Assembly: GCA_947003375.1 (NCBI GenBank)
Contig: CAMQOJ010000048.1
Location: 1 to 13,989 of the forward strand
Direction: 5' to 3'
Origin: an uncultured Lachnospiraceae bacterium
GTDB lineage: Bacteria; Bacillota; Clostridia; Lachnospirales; Lachnospiraceae
Length of the DNA stretch: 13,989 nt
Shown here one piece after another: positions 6,745 through 13,305 of this stretch (positions are counted from its first letter, which is position 1; each line of letters opens with the position of its first letter). The notes beneath the pieces were generated by a model. It was not told where the DNA came from, searched no databases, and was given only the letters and a program-made list of their open reading frames with translations. Position numbers and translations under genes: made by a program.

Positions 6745-7704
6745 ATGGCGGCGAAGAAATATTATGCGGTAAAAAGAGGGAAGGCTACAGGTATCTTTCG
6801 GACGTGGGAGGAGTGCAGGGCATCCGTGGAGGGATATCCCGGCGCGGTGTACAAGGGGTTTCCGGGACTGGAGGAGGCTGAGAGCTATCTGGGGCTTGCG
6901 CCCGGGACAGGGAAGATTTCCGGGGGAAGGAGCGGTTCCGGCGCGCGGGCGAAGGCTTCGGGGCAGGGGACAGGAAACGGCGGCCTCCTGCCGGAGCAGA
7001 TTCCGGATCCGGGGGGACCGGACGGCGGAAGCGGCGGGGGCGCAGCGGAATCCCTGGAGAAAAACAGCGGTAGAGAAAACATAAAAGGCGCAGGGCATTC
7101 CAGGGCGGCGGAGAAGTGCGGCAGAAGCAGGGGACAAGCCGTCCCACAGAAAGGGAAGGCCGATGACGGCGGAAGCGGCGAGGGCGCAGCGGAGGCAGGT
7201 TCAGGCAGGGGAGAGCAGGGCTTGGTGCGGGAGGGGGACGAGGTTCCCGCCGCCGGGACGCTGCTGGCCTACGTGGACGGCAGCTATGACAATTCCCTGA
7301 AAAAATACGCTTTCGGCTGCGTGTTCATACTGCCTGACGGTAAAATATATACGGAATATGGGAATGGAGACAATGCCCAGTCCCTGCAGCACAGGAATGT
7401 CACCGGGGAGATGCTGGGGGCCATGTACGCCGTGAAGACAGCCATGCGCAGCGGCTTTTCCGCGGTGGAGCTGTGCTATGACTACGAGGGCATCGAAAAA
7501 TGGGTCACCGGCGCCTGGCGCTCCAAGACGGAGCTGACTCAGAAATATGCCGCCGCCATGAGGGAATGGAAAAAAAGCATCGGGATTTCCTTCCGGAAGG
7601 TAGCGGCCCACACCAATGTGTACTATAATGAGCTGGCGGACAGGATGGCGAAGACAGGTCTGCGGGAAGGGGACGGGATTCCGAAGGTGCAGAGCCTGGA
7701 ATGA
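6745..7704 (+). CDS. rnhA: Ribonuclease HI with N-terminal RHBD and long disordered linker
   Basis: This encodes 319 aa. The frame opens at 6664 inside nhaC, but ATG 6745 gives MAAKKYYAVKRGKATGIF, the usual beginning of the RNase HI hybrid-binding (caulimovirus viroplasmin) domain, residues about 4-50. The upstream AGGCAGGG is a modest SD. Residues about 52-168 form a Gly/Ser/Glu/Arg-rich linker that contains a repeated 10-residue unit. The RNase H fold covers about 172-306, with the catalytic acids D178 (YVDGSYD), E222 (TGEMLGA), D246 (CYDYEGIEKW) and D299 (ELADRMAK), and H289 in AAHTN. It cuts the RNA strand of RNA-DNA hybrids in the cytoplasm. Typical RHBD-RNase HI proteins are about 200-250 aa, so the excess is the linker, whose GC content and repetition differ from both domains. 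The gene probably shares the nhaC transcript. Confidence 0.92.
   Translation: MAAKKYYAVKRGKATGIFRTWEECRASVEGYPGAVYKGFPGLEEAESYLGLAPGTGKISGGRSGSGARAKASGQGTGNGGLLPEQIPDPGGPDGGSGGGAAESLEKNSGRENIKGAGHSRAAEKCGRSRGQAVPQKGKADDGGSGEGAAEAGSGRGEQGLVREGDEVPAAGTLLAYVDGSYDNSLKKYAFGCVFILPDGKIYTEYGNGDNAQSLQHRNVTGEMLGAMYAVKTAMRSGFSAVELCYDYEGIEKWVTGAWRSKTELTQKYAAAMREWKKSIGISFRKVAAHTNVYYNELADRMAKTGLREGDGIPKVQSLE
7021..7193 (+). repeat. Direct repeat inside the RNase HI linker
   Basis: A 29-nt unit beginning GACGGCGGAAGCGGCG occurs at 7021-7049 and 7165-7193 with one mismatch. The copies are 144 bp (48 codons) apart, so both are read in the same frame as DGGSGGGAAE and DGGSGEGAAE. Confidence 0.85.
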
Positions 7705-7919
7705 CAGGGGAGCTGCCACCGGCGGCCAATCCAGGCAGGGTTTCCGATTTTGGGCAGCGCTTCCAGACATGGCAAGTGACTGGCCTGGCAGGGGCCCAGG
7801 CAGGACAGCGGCCGTCTGTCAGCCCATATGGAAGAACAGGAGCCCGGCCGTGCAGCATGCCAGTCCGGAGGTAGGCTGCCTGTCGGCCTGTGCCGGGAAA
7901 GCTTTGGAAAGGTAAAAGT
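7705..7919. other. Intergenic stretch between rnhA and the rluF-like gene
   Basis: This 215-nt GC-rich gap has no supported ORF. It contains small inverted repeats, GCCTGG/CCAGGC (7783-7788 with 7796-7801) and GACAG/CTGTC (7804-7808 with 7816-7820). None has a T tail and no good promoter is visible. GGAAAGG (7906-7912) at its end is the SD of the next gene. Confidence 0.5.
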
Positions 7920-8630
7920 ATGGAGCAAATGAGATTGAACAAATATCTGGCCCACTGCGGCGTCTGTTCCAGGAGGGATGCGGATAAACTGATAGAGAAG
8001 GGGCAGGTGCTGGTGAACGGCCGGACGGCGCTGCCAGGCATGGCGGTGGGAGATGAGGATGAGGTGCTTGTGTCCGGCAGGCGGGTGAGTCCTGGGCAGG
8101 AGACTGTGGTGCTGGCGTTCCATAAGCCCCTGGGGGTGACCTGTACGGAAAGGGACCGCCACGCGGAGCGGATCGTGTCCGACCTGGTGGACTATCCGGT
8201 GAGGGTCACTTACGCGGGGCGGCTGGACAAGGACTCGGAGGGGCTTCTGCTGCTTACCAATGACGGCGACCTGATTCAGGCCATGATGAAGGGGGCCAAC
8301 CGCCATGAGAAGGAGTACCTGGTGCGGGTCAATAAGGAAATCACGCCGGAATTCCTGGAGAAGCTGGCGGGAGGCGTGTACCTGGAGGAGCTGGACATCA
8401 CCACCAGGGAGTGCCGGGTGGAGCAGGTGAACAGATACACCTTCCGCATGGTGCTGACCCAGGGCGTGAACCGGCAGATCAAGCGGATGTGCCGGGCCTG
8501 CGACTATCATGTGAGGGCTCTGAAGCGCGTCCGGGTGATGCATGTGACCCTGGGGGACCTAAAGCCCGGGGAATACCGGGAGCTGGGCAGGGAGGATGTG
8601 GAGCGGCTCTACCGGGACTGCGGCCTGTGA
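7920..8630 (+). CDS. RluF/RluB-family 23S rRNA pseudouridine synthase
   Basis: This encodes 236 aa. ATG 7920 is preceded by GGAAAGG at 8-nt spacing. Residues about 4-50 form an S4 RNA-binding domain (RLNKYLAHCGVCSRRDADKL). The catalytic domain follows, with HKPLGVTCT at 68-76, the active-site motif GRLDKDSEGLLLLTNDG with catalytic D103, and RQIKRMC further on. The pattern HEKEYLV, the GV segment and QGVNRQIKRMC resemble E. coli RluF, which converts U2604 of 23S rRNA and U35 of tRNA-Tyr, more closely than RluB. The enzyme isomerises uridine to pseudouridine during ribosome maturation. The target base in this organism is inferred. Length is close to that of Firmicute members (about 235-245 aa). 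The gene sits alone between two gaps of about 200 nt, so transcription from nhaC-rnhA is possible but not shown. Confidence 0.9.
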   Translation: MEQMRLNKYLAHCGVCSRRDADKLIEKGQVLVNGRTALPGMAVGDEDEVLVSGRRVSPGQETVVLAFHKPLGVTCTERDRHAERIVSDLVDYPVRVTYAGRLDKDSEGLLLLTNDGDLIQAMMKGANRHEKEYLVRVNKEITPEFLEKLAGGVYLEELDITTRECRVEQVNRYTFRMVLTQGVNRQIKRMCRACDYHVRALKRVRVMHVTLGDLKPGEYRELGREDVERLYRDCGL

Positions 8631-8823
8631 GGGAGCGGGCCTGCTTACAGCTCTATGGCATGGGCGGCAGGAAAGGATGCGTGCTGCCCGGCCTGGCAGG
8701 CCACTTAGAGCCTTGGGGCAGCTTTTCACGGACAGGCGGGCGGAAAACGTCCCCGGCTATGCGCAGCCTGAGGCATGAGGCAGGTGGACGCGGAGCCGCA
8801 AAAAAATGAAGGATGGTTGAAAT
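8631..8823. other. Intergenic stretch between the rluF-like gene and ligA
   Basis: This 193-nt GC-rich gap has no supported ORF or convincing promoter. It holds a short hairpin GGCCT/AGGCC at about 8689-8703. AAGGATGG at 8809-8816 is the SD of ligA. An in-frame ATG at 8806 runs into TGA after four codons. Confidence 0.45.
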
Positions 8824-11262
8824 ATGACGCGGTCTGAAAAAATCCAACGAATCAAATATCTGGCGGGGGCCTTGAATGAGGCCTCGAAAGCTTACTACGC
8901 ACAGGACAGGGAGATTATGAGCAACAGAGAGTATGATGCCCTCTATGACGAACTCCAGGCCCTGGAACAGGAGACGGGCATAGTATTGGCCAACAGCCCC
9001 ACGGTGAACGTGGGCTACGAGGCCGTGGACGAACTGCCAAAGGAGCGGCATGAAAGCCCCATGCTCTCCCTGGACAAGACCAAGAGCAGGGAGGCGCTTG
9101 CGGAGTGGCTCCAGGGGCATCCGGCAGTCCTGAGCTGGAAGCTGGACGGACTGACTATCGTCCTGACCTACCGGGGCGGAAGGCTGGAGAAGGCAGTCAC
9201 CAGAGGGAACGGGGAGATAGGAGAGGTCATCACGGGCAATGCCAGGACATTCGTGAACCTTCCGCTGGAGATTCCCTTCCCGGGAGAGCTGGTGCTGCGG
9301 GGTGAGGCGGTGATCAGCTATTCTGACTTTGAGAATATAAACGCCCAAATCCAGGATGGGGATGCCAGGTACAAGAATCCCCGGAATCTGTGCAGCGGCT
9401 CCGTGCGCCAACTGAACAATGAAATTACGGCCAGGCGCAATGTCCGGTTCTATGCCTTTGCGCTGGTGGATGCCAGGGAGGCTGATTTCGGGGATGCGGC
9501 AGAGGGGAGCCCTGAGCTGGCGGGTCCGGCTGGGACGGCGGATTCCCCGGGCCCTGCGGATGCCCCGGAGGGGGAGGAAAGCAGGACCGCAGAGTTCGGC
9601 GGTTCCGTGGAGGCGCAGTTCCGGTTCCTGGAGGAGCAGGGCTTCGAGACCGTGGAGCACTATCTGGTGACGGAGGAGAATATCCTGGATACCATAGAGC
9701 TCTTCGAGAAAAAGATAGATGCCTACGACATCCCCTCAGACGGGCTGGTGCTGGTCTACGACGATATCGCCTACGGGCGCTCTTTGGGCAGGACGGCGAA
9801 ATTCCCCAGGAATTCCATCGCCTTCAAGTGGGCGGACGAGTTGCGGGAGACGAAGCTCCTTGAAATTGAATGGAGCGCCAGCCGGACGGGGCTGATCAAT
9901 CCGGTGGCCATATTCGAGCCCGTGGAGCTGGAGGGCACCACGGTGAGCCGGGCCTCCGTCCACAATATCAGCATCCTGCGGGGCCTGCATCTGGGAATCG
10001 GCGACCGCATCACCGTGTATAAGGCCAACATGATCATCCCACAGATTGCGGAGAACCTGACGGCCAGGGACATGCTGGCCCAGGCACAGGCCGGAGATGT
10101 GGGAGCCGGGGAAGAGGGACGCCCTGCGGTAGAAGAGCCGTTTGGTGAAGGAAAGGAAGTTTCATCGGCAGAAGAGCCGCCTGCGAAAGAGGGACGCCCT
10201 GCGGCAGAAGAGCCGCTTGATGGAGGAAAGGAAGCTTCGCAGGTAGAAGAGCTGCCCACGAAAGAGGAAGTTCCAGCAGAGGAAGGATTACCTGAGGGAA
10301 AGGAAGCTTCGGCAGGAGAAGAGCCGCCTGCAGATGATGAGCAGGCCATTAAAAAGGATGAGCCCGCGGAACCTGCTGCGGAAAAAGCGGACATCATGGA
10401 GGCGGCGCTGGCCATGGGCGGCCACAGGCCTGTGGAGATTCCGGCCATCTGCCCTGTGTGCGGAGGAAAAACGGAAATCCGACAGGTAAATGACGTCCAG
10501 TCCCTCTACTGCACAAACGAGAGATGCGCGGCCAAGCAGATCAAGGCCTTCACCCTCTTCGTCAGCAGGGATGCCATGAACATCGACGGCCTGTCGGAGG
10601 CCACCCTGGAGAAGTTCATCGACATGGGATTCATCCAGGAGTTCGCGGATCTCTTCCATCTGGACAGATACCGGGAGCGAATCGTGGAGATGGAGGGCTT
10701 CGGCGAGAAATCCTATCAGAACCTGATCGACAGCGTGGAGCGCGCCCGGCACACCACTCTGCCCAGAGTGATATACAGTCTGGGCATTGCCAATATCGGC
10801 TCTGCCAACGCCAAGATGCTCTGCCGCTTCTTTGACCACGATTTAAAGCGAATGCAGGAGGCTGACGTGGAGACTTTAAGCGCCATAGACGGCGTGGGCG
10901 AGGTCATCGCCACAGCCTTTGTGAATTATATGAGGGACGAAGACAACCTGCGGAGGATAGAGAATCTCACCAGCGAGCTGGAAATCGAGATTCCCAAGGT
11001 GGAGGAGGGCAGCCAGACGCTGTCCGGCCTGAGCTTCGTCATCACGGGCTCCCTGGAGAAATTCGCCAGCCGCAGCGACTTAAAGGAAGCCATCGAGCAA
11101 AAGGGTGGCAAGGTCACAGGGAGCGTCACCGGCAAAACCACCTGCCTGATCAACAATGACGTGGCGTCCAATTCGTCCAAGAACAAGAAGGCCAAGGAGC
11201 TGGGAATCCCCATTCTGTCAGAAGCGGATTTCCTGGCACAGTACCAGGTGTCTGCCCCCTGA
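8824..11262 (+). CDS. ligA: NAD+-dependent DNA ligase, enlarged divergent form
   Basis: This encodes 812 aa, against about 650-680 for most LigA proteins. It seals nicks in duplex DNA using NAD+. Domains in order: the Ia NMN-binding region (YYAQDREIMSNREYDALYDE, residues about 24-43); nucleotidyl transferase with the adenylated lysine in WKLDG (K106, D108), NPRN and SVRQL; motif IV SDGLVLVYDD (D306); motif V AFKW (K335); the OB fold; a four-Cys zinc finger (C543, C546, C563, C568); HhH repeats at about 610-710; and C-terminal BRCT at about 730-808. The extra length comes from a Gly/Ala/Pro insert at about 218-260 and an acidic repetitive insert at about 418-530 between the OB fold and the zinc finger. 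Relative to E. coli LigA as I recall it, the residue two before the motif I lysine is Ser rather than Glu, and the motif IV lysine is Val (V311). It is probably a lineage-specific ligase, and no second ligase is visible here. Confidence 0.93.
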   Translation: MTRSEKIQRIKYLAGALNEASKAYYAQDREIMSNREYDALYDELQALEQETGIVLANSPTVNVGYEAVDELPKERHESPMLSLDKTKSREALAEWLQGHPAVLSWKLDGLTIVLTYRGGRLEKAVTRGNGEIGEVITGNARTFVNLPLEIPFPGELVLRGEAVISYSDFENINAQIQDGDARYKNPRNLCSGSVRQLNNEITARRNVRFYAFALVDAREADFGDAAEGSPELAGPAGTADSPGPADAPEGEESRTAEFGGSVEAQFRFLEEQGFETVEHYLVTEENILDTIELFEKKIDAYDIPSDGLVLVYDDIAYGRSLGRTAKFPRNSIAFKWADELRETKLLEIEWSASRTGLINPVAIFEPVELEGTTVSRASVHNISILRGLHLGIGDRITVYKANMIIPQIAENLTARDMLAQAQAGDVGAGEEGRPAVEEPFGEGKEVSSAEEPPAKEGRPAAEEPLDGGKEASQVEELPTKEEVPAEEGLPEGKEASAGEEPPADDEQAIKKDEPAEPAAEKADIMEAALAMGGHRPVEIPAICPVCGGKTEIRQVNDVQSLYCTNERCAAKQIKAFTLFVSRDAMNIDGLSEATLEKFIDMGFIQEFADLFHLDRYRERIVEMEGFGEKSYQNLIDSVERARHTTLPRVIYSLGIANIGSANAKMLCRFFDHDLKRMQEADVETLSAIDGVGEVIATAFVNYMRDEDNLRRIENLTSELEIEIPKVEEGSQTLSGLSFVITGSLEKFASRSDLKEAIEQKGGKVTGSVTGKTTCLINNDVASNSSKNKKAKELGIPILSEADFLAQYQVSAP
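10114..10335 (+). repeat. Three tandem repeats of 75/75/72 bp inside ligA
   Basis: Units at 10114-10188, 10189-10263 and 10264-10335 encode 25, 25 and 24 residues (431-504). Units 1 and 2 share EGRPA-EEP and GKE, then EE-P-K. Unit 3 is more decayed (EEVPAEEGLPEGKEASAGEE). Unit lengths are multiples of three, so the frame is kept. Confidence 0.88.
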
Positions 11263-11281
11263 GAATAGGAAGATAAGCTGA

Positions 11282-11330
11282 CCGCGCAGGGACAGACAGG
11301 CTTCGCTGCGCGGAGACAGGGAAGCGAAGC
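11282..11330 (+). promoter_or_regulatory. Two overlapping, mutually exclusive inverted repeats before metA
   Basis: CCGCGCAG (11282-11289) pairs perfectly with CTGCGCGG (11306-11313). GCTTCGCT (11300-11307) pairs perfectly with AGCGAAGC (11323-11330). The two hairpins share bases 11306-11307 and their arms interlock, so only one can fully form. They lie in the 117-nt gap between ligA and metA. There is no T run, so any role would be an anti-structure or a processing site. No promoter is evident nearby. Confidence 0.45.
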
Positions 11331-11379
11331 AGGCTGGCTGACAGCAGATAGAAGGAATGAAAGGTAGGAGGAAACCCAA

Positions 11380-12306
11380 ATGCCCATCAAGGTACAAAGC
11401 GATTTACCGGCAAAAGAGATACTGATTAACGAGAATATATTCGTCATGGACGAACTGCGGGCCATCCATCAGGATATCCGCCCCCTGGAGGTATTGATCC
11501 TGAACAACATGCCCGTCAAGCAGGACACGGAGCTGCAGCTGCTTCGGGCCCTGTCCAACACGCCCCTGCAGGTGGATGTGACCTTCATCAACGTGAAGAG
11601 CCATGTGTCCTTGAATACATCGGCCAGCCACCTGAACAAATTCTACAGCACCCTGGACGAGATACGGGACAGGGACTACGACGGCATGATAGTGACGGGA
11701 GCGCCGGTGGAGGACATCCCCTTCGAGGAGGTGGACTACTGGGAGGAAATCTGTGAAATCCTGGACTGGGCCCAGACCCATGTGACCTCTACCCTGCACA
11801 TCTGCTGGGCGGCCCAGGCAGGCCTCTACCATTACTATGGCATCAACAAAAAGCTCCTGCCCCGGAAGCTCTTCGGCGTCTACGAGCATAAGGTGAGGAA
11901 CCGCAAGATTCCCCTGGTGCGGGGCTTTGACGATATCTTCCTGGCGCCTCAGAGCCGCCACACGGAGACCCCGGCCGAGCTGATCCACGCCTGCAAAGAC
12001 CTGACAGTGCTGGCGGAATCCCCGGAGGCGGGCGTGTACCTGGCCATGGCCGAGGAGGGGAAGAAGATATTCGTCACCGGGCATCCCGAGTACGACAGAT
12101 ACTCTCTGAACAATGAATACTATCGGGATCTGAACAAGGGCCTTCCCATCCAGGTGCCCTACAACTACTATCCAGGCGATGACCCCAAGGAGAAGCCGCT
12201 GCTCCAGTGGCGCTCCCACAGCAACAACCTCTACAGCAACTGGCTTAATTACTACGTCTATCAGGTGACTCCCTATGAGCTGGGGAAAGAGGAGAAAAGG
12301 CAGTAA
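11380..12306 (+). CDS. metA: Homoserine O-acetyltransferase, MetA family
   Basis: This encodes 308 aa, the usual MetA length. TAGGAGG (11366-11372) precedes ATG 11380. The enzyme activates L-homoserine at its hydroxyl group, the first committed step of methionine synthesis. It has the glutamine-amidotransferase-like fold: LNNMPVKQDTELQLLR near the N-terminus, nucleophile C142 in HICWAAQAGLYHYYG, and H235/E237 in FVTGHPEYDR. Residue 111 is Glu (APVEDIPFEE). In this family Glu111 goes with acetyl-CoA and Gly111 with succinyl-CoA, as shown for the Bacillus cereus enzyme, so an acetyltransferase is predicted despite the common name homoserine O-succinyltransferase. No S-box or T-box riboswitch is visible upstream; the leader holds only the interlocking inverted repeats. 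No methionine genes follow, since a non-coding stretch begins after the stop. Confidence 0.95.
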   Translation: MPIKVQSDLPAKEILINENIFVMDELRAIHQDIRPLEVLILNNMPVKQDTELQLLRALSNTPLQVDVTFINVKSHVSLNTSASHLNKFYSTLDEIRDRDYDGMIVTGAPVEDIPFEEVDYWEEICEILDWAQTHVTSTLHICWAAQAGLYHYYGINKKLLPRKLFGVYEHKVRNRKIPLVRGFDDIFLAPQSRHTETPAELIHACKDLTVLAESPEAGVYLAMAEEGKKIFVTGHPEYDRYSLNNEYYRDLNKGLPIQVPYNYYPGDDPKEKPLLQWRSHSNNLYSNWLNYYVYQVTPYELGKEEKRQ

Positions 12307-12653
12307 ACATGCGGATTTGCGCTATTGCGGTTTGAGGCGGAGGTCGATGAAATCCCCCGTTTTGTGCCAGGATTTCATGTGAAAATGGGGTACAGAATGG
12401 GGTACAGGGAAATGCTGTGGGGTACGGCTGATTGGATTATGCTGGCCCAATCTGTCCGATATTCGGTAGGCCGAATAGGCATGCCTGTCATATCGCTGCC
12501 GAAGGCGCAATAGCTTCAAGTGCTGCAGAGACTGTATGGGAATAGATTGAAAAGAAACTCTCCAAGTCAGGAAGTGTACATGGCGACATTGACTTTTCTG
12601 GCGAAGTGCAGTGAGGCAGGACTATATTATCGGTAGAAAGTGAGGTATTGGTT
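12307..12653. other. Stretch without a gene: repeated GGGGTAC motifs and inverted repeats
   Basis: No ORF here is convincing; the open frames of about 62-65 codons overlap on both strands and lack SD sites. Visible structure includes ATGAAATCC/GGATTTCAT (12347-12355 with 12370-12378), three GGGGTAC motifs (12387-12425), TATTCGG/CCGAATA (12460-12466 with 12471-12477) and the palindrome AGGCATGCCT (12477-12486). After about 12500 the sequence becomes more AT-rich, with fragmentary frames. It resembles the edge of a decayed integrated element. Confidence 0.5.
12385..12427. repeat. Three direct copies of GGGGTAC
   Basis: ATGGGGTACAG occurs at 12385-12395 and again at 12397-12407, exactly 12 bp apart. 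A third copy, GTGGGGTACGG, lies at 12417-12427, 20 bp further. Spacings of this kind fit binding sites for a DNA-binding protein such as a tyrosine recombinase arm domain or a regulator; this is inference. Confidence 0.6.
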
Positions 12654-12930
12654 ATGGGAAGGACATCTCTGAATGATTTGGAATATATACTGCTTAACGA
12701 TTTCACTTGCCGTGGAACCAGACTGTATAACGCTGACTGGTTCAATCGCATGATTACATTAGGCAGTATTCAGCGTTATGCAGTATAGCTTTGAACCATT
12801 GAAAATAGTCACACCAGATCCAGACCATAAGGTTGGTGAAGCAGAACTGCAGAAAAGCATCCAGAAAAGTAAGGAAATGGTGGCAGTGATTGAAGAATAC
12901 AAGCGAAAAAGGTCAGTCTCCGATTCATAA
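12654..12930 (+). pseudogene. Short ORF remnants, possibly one frame-shifted gene
   Basis: Two short overlapping frames are seen. Frame A (12654-12788, 44 aa) starts MGRTSLNDLEYILLNDF and has GTGAGG (12640-12645) as a possible SD. Frame B (12778-12930, 50 aa) starts MQYSFEPLKIVTPDPDH and ends in a charged helix with KSKEMVAVIEEYKRKR. The start of B overlaps the end of A by 11 nt in a different frame, as expected from a frameshift in one gene of about 95 codons. Translational coupling of two small genes is the other option. Base composition is clearly more AT-rich than the neighbours, with A-ending codons. I do not recognise a family. Its setting between repeat motifs and terminators suggests a leftover of a mobile element. 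Confidence 0.4.
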
Positions 12931-12994
12931 AAGCATAAGGAAGTCGAGAAAAGGTATCTACAGAAATCATGATATATCAAAAGGAAATATGCGT

Positions 12995-13030
12995 AAAAGA
13001 GGGAGGACCCGCTGTGGGGCCTCCCTTTAT
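12995..13030 (+). terminator. Intrinsic terminator 1 after the ORF remnants
   Basis: AAAGAGGGAGG (12996-13006) pairs with CCTCCCTTT (13019-13027), with an inner CCC/GGG pairing around GCTGT, followed by ATTAAT. It is symmetrical enough to work on both strands. It lies 65 nt after the last stop of the remnants. Confidence 0.65.
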
Positions 13031-13114
13031 TAATGTCAGGGAGGGAAGTGTGGAGGAATGACCAGAGGCAAAGGCAGAGGCACATAGGGCAACTGATATA
13101 GGACAGACAGGATG

Positions 13115-13157
13115 AGGGGCGTACCGGCACATGCTGGGCGCTCCTTGATTTGTTTTT
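13115..13157 (+). terminator. Terminator-like hairpin 2
   Basis: AGGGGCGT (13115-13122) pairs with GCGCTCCT (13138-13145), including G-U pairs. An inner CCGGC/GCTGG stem surrounds ACAT. The tail TGATTTGTTTTT (13146-13157) is T-rich but interrupted. Confidence 0.5.
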
Positions 13158-13187
13158 GGAGGACTCTGCAGAGGGGCCCTCCTTTTT
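13158..13187 (+). terminator. Terminator-like hairpin 3
   Basis: GGAGG (13158-13162) pairs with CCTCC (13178-13182), with CTCT/AGAG pairing inside, and five T follow at 13183-13187. It begins directly where the tail of hairpin 2 ends. Confidence 0.55.
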
Positions 13188-13230
13188 GCTTGCCCAGATA
13201 GGAGACGCAAGAGCGCTGCCTGCATCTCCT

Positions 13231-13239
13231 TGATATAAT
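13231..13239 (+). promoter_or_regulatory. Extended -10 promoter for the DUF5688-like gene
   Basis: TGATATAAT combines the extended -10 TGN (13231-13233) with a perfect TATAAT (13234-13239). No good -35 box is seen, as is common with extended -10 promoters. Transcription would begin near 13246, at the inverted repeat GCACGG-AG-CCGTGC (13247-13260), which could be an operator. Confidence 0.6.
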
Positions 13240-13305
13240 GGCGGACGCACGGAGCCGTGCAGCCTAGCTATGAAAATACAGAACCAGCGCAGAAAGAAGG
13301 AGAAG

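Larger units (their letters stand above)
12931..13305. other. Stretch without a gene before the DUF5688-like gene
   Basis: This 375-nt region carries three terminator-like hairpins (12995-13030, 13115-13157, 13158-13187), one extended -10 promoter (13231-13239) and a small inverted repeat GCACGG/CCGTGC (13247-13252 with 13255-13260) at the expected transcript start. The long minus-strand frame over it runs through all three hairpins and is not supported. A small RNA between hairpins 1 and 3 is possible but no promoter for it was found. Confidence 0.5.

Noticed and set aside
7623..8543. 306-codon minus-strand ORF over the rluF-like gene
   Set aside because: It covers a clear pseudouridine synthase in antisense and ends inside rnhA; no SD and no family likeness.
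8653..9660. 335-codon minus-strand ORF over the start of ligA
   Set aside because: Antisense to conserved ligase motifs, with low-complexity His/Pro/Arg-rich product.
12322..12519. Overlapping 62- and 65-codon ORFs on both strands after metA
   Set aside because: Neither has an SD or a plausible protein composition; the open frames come from the repeat-rich sequence.
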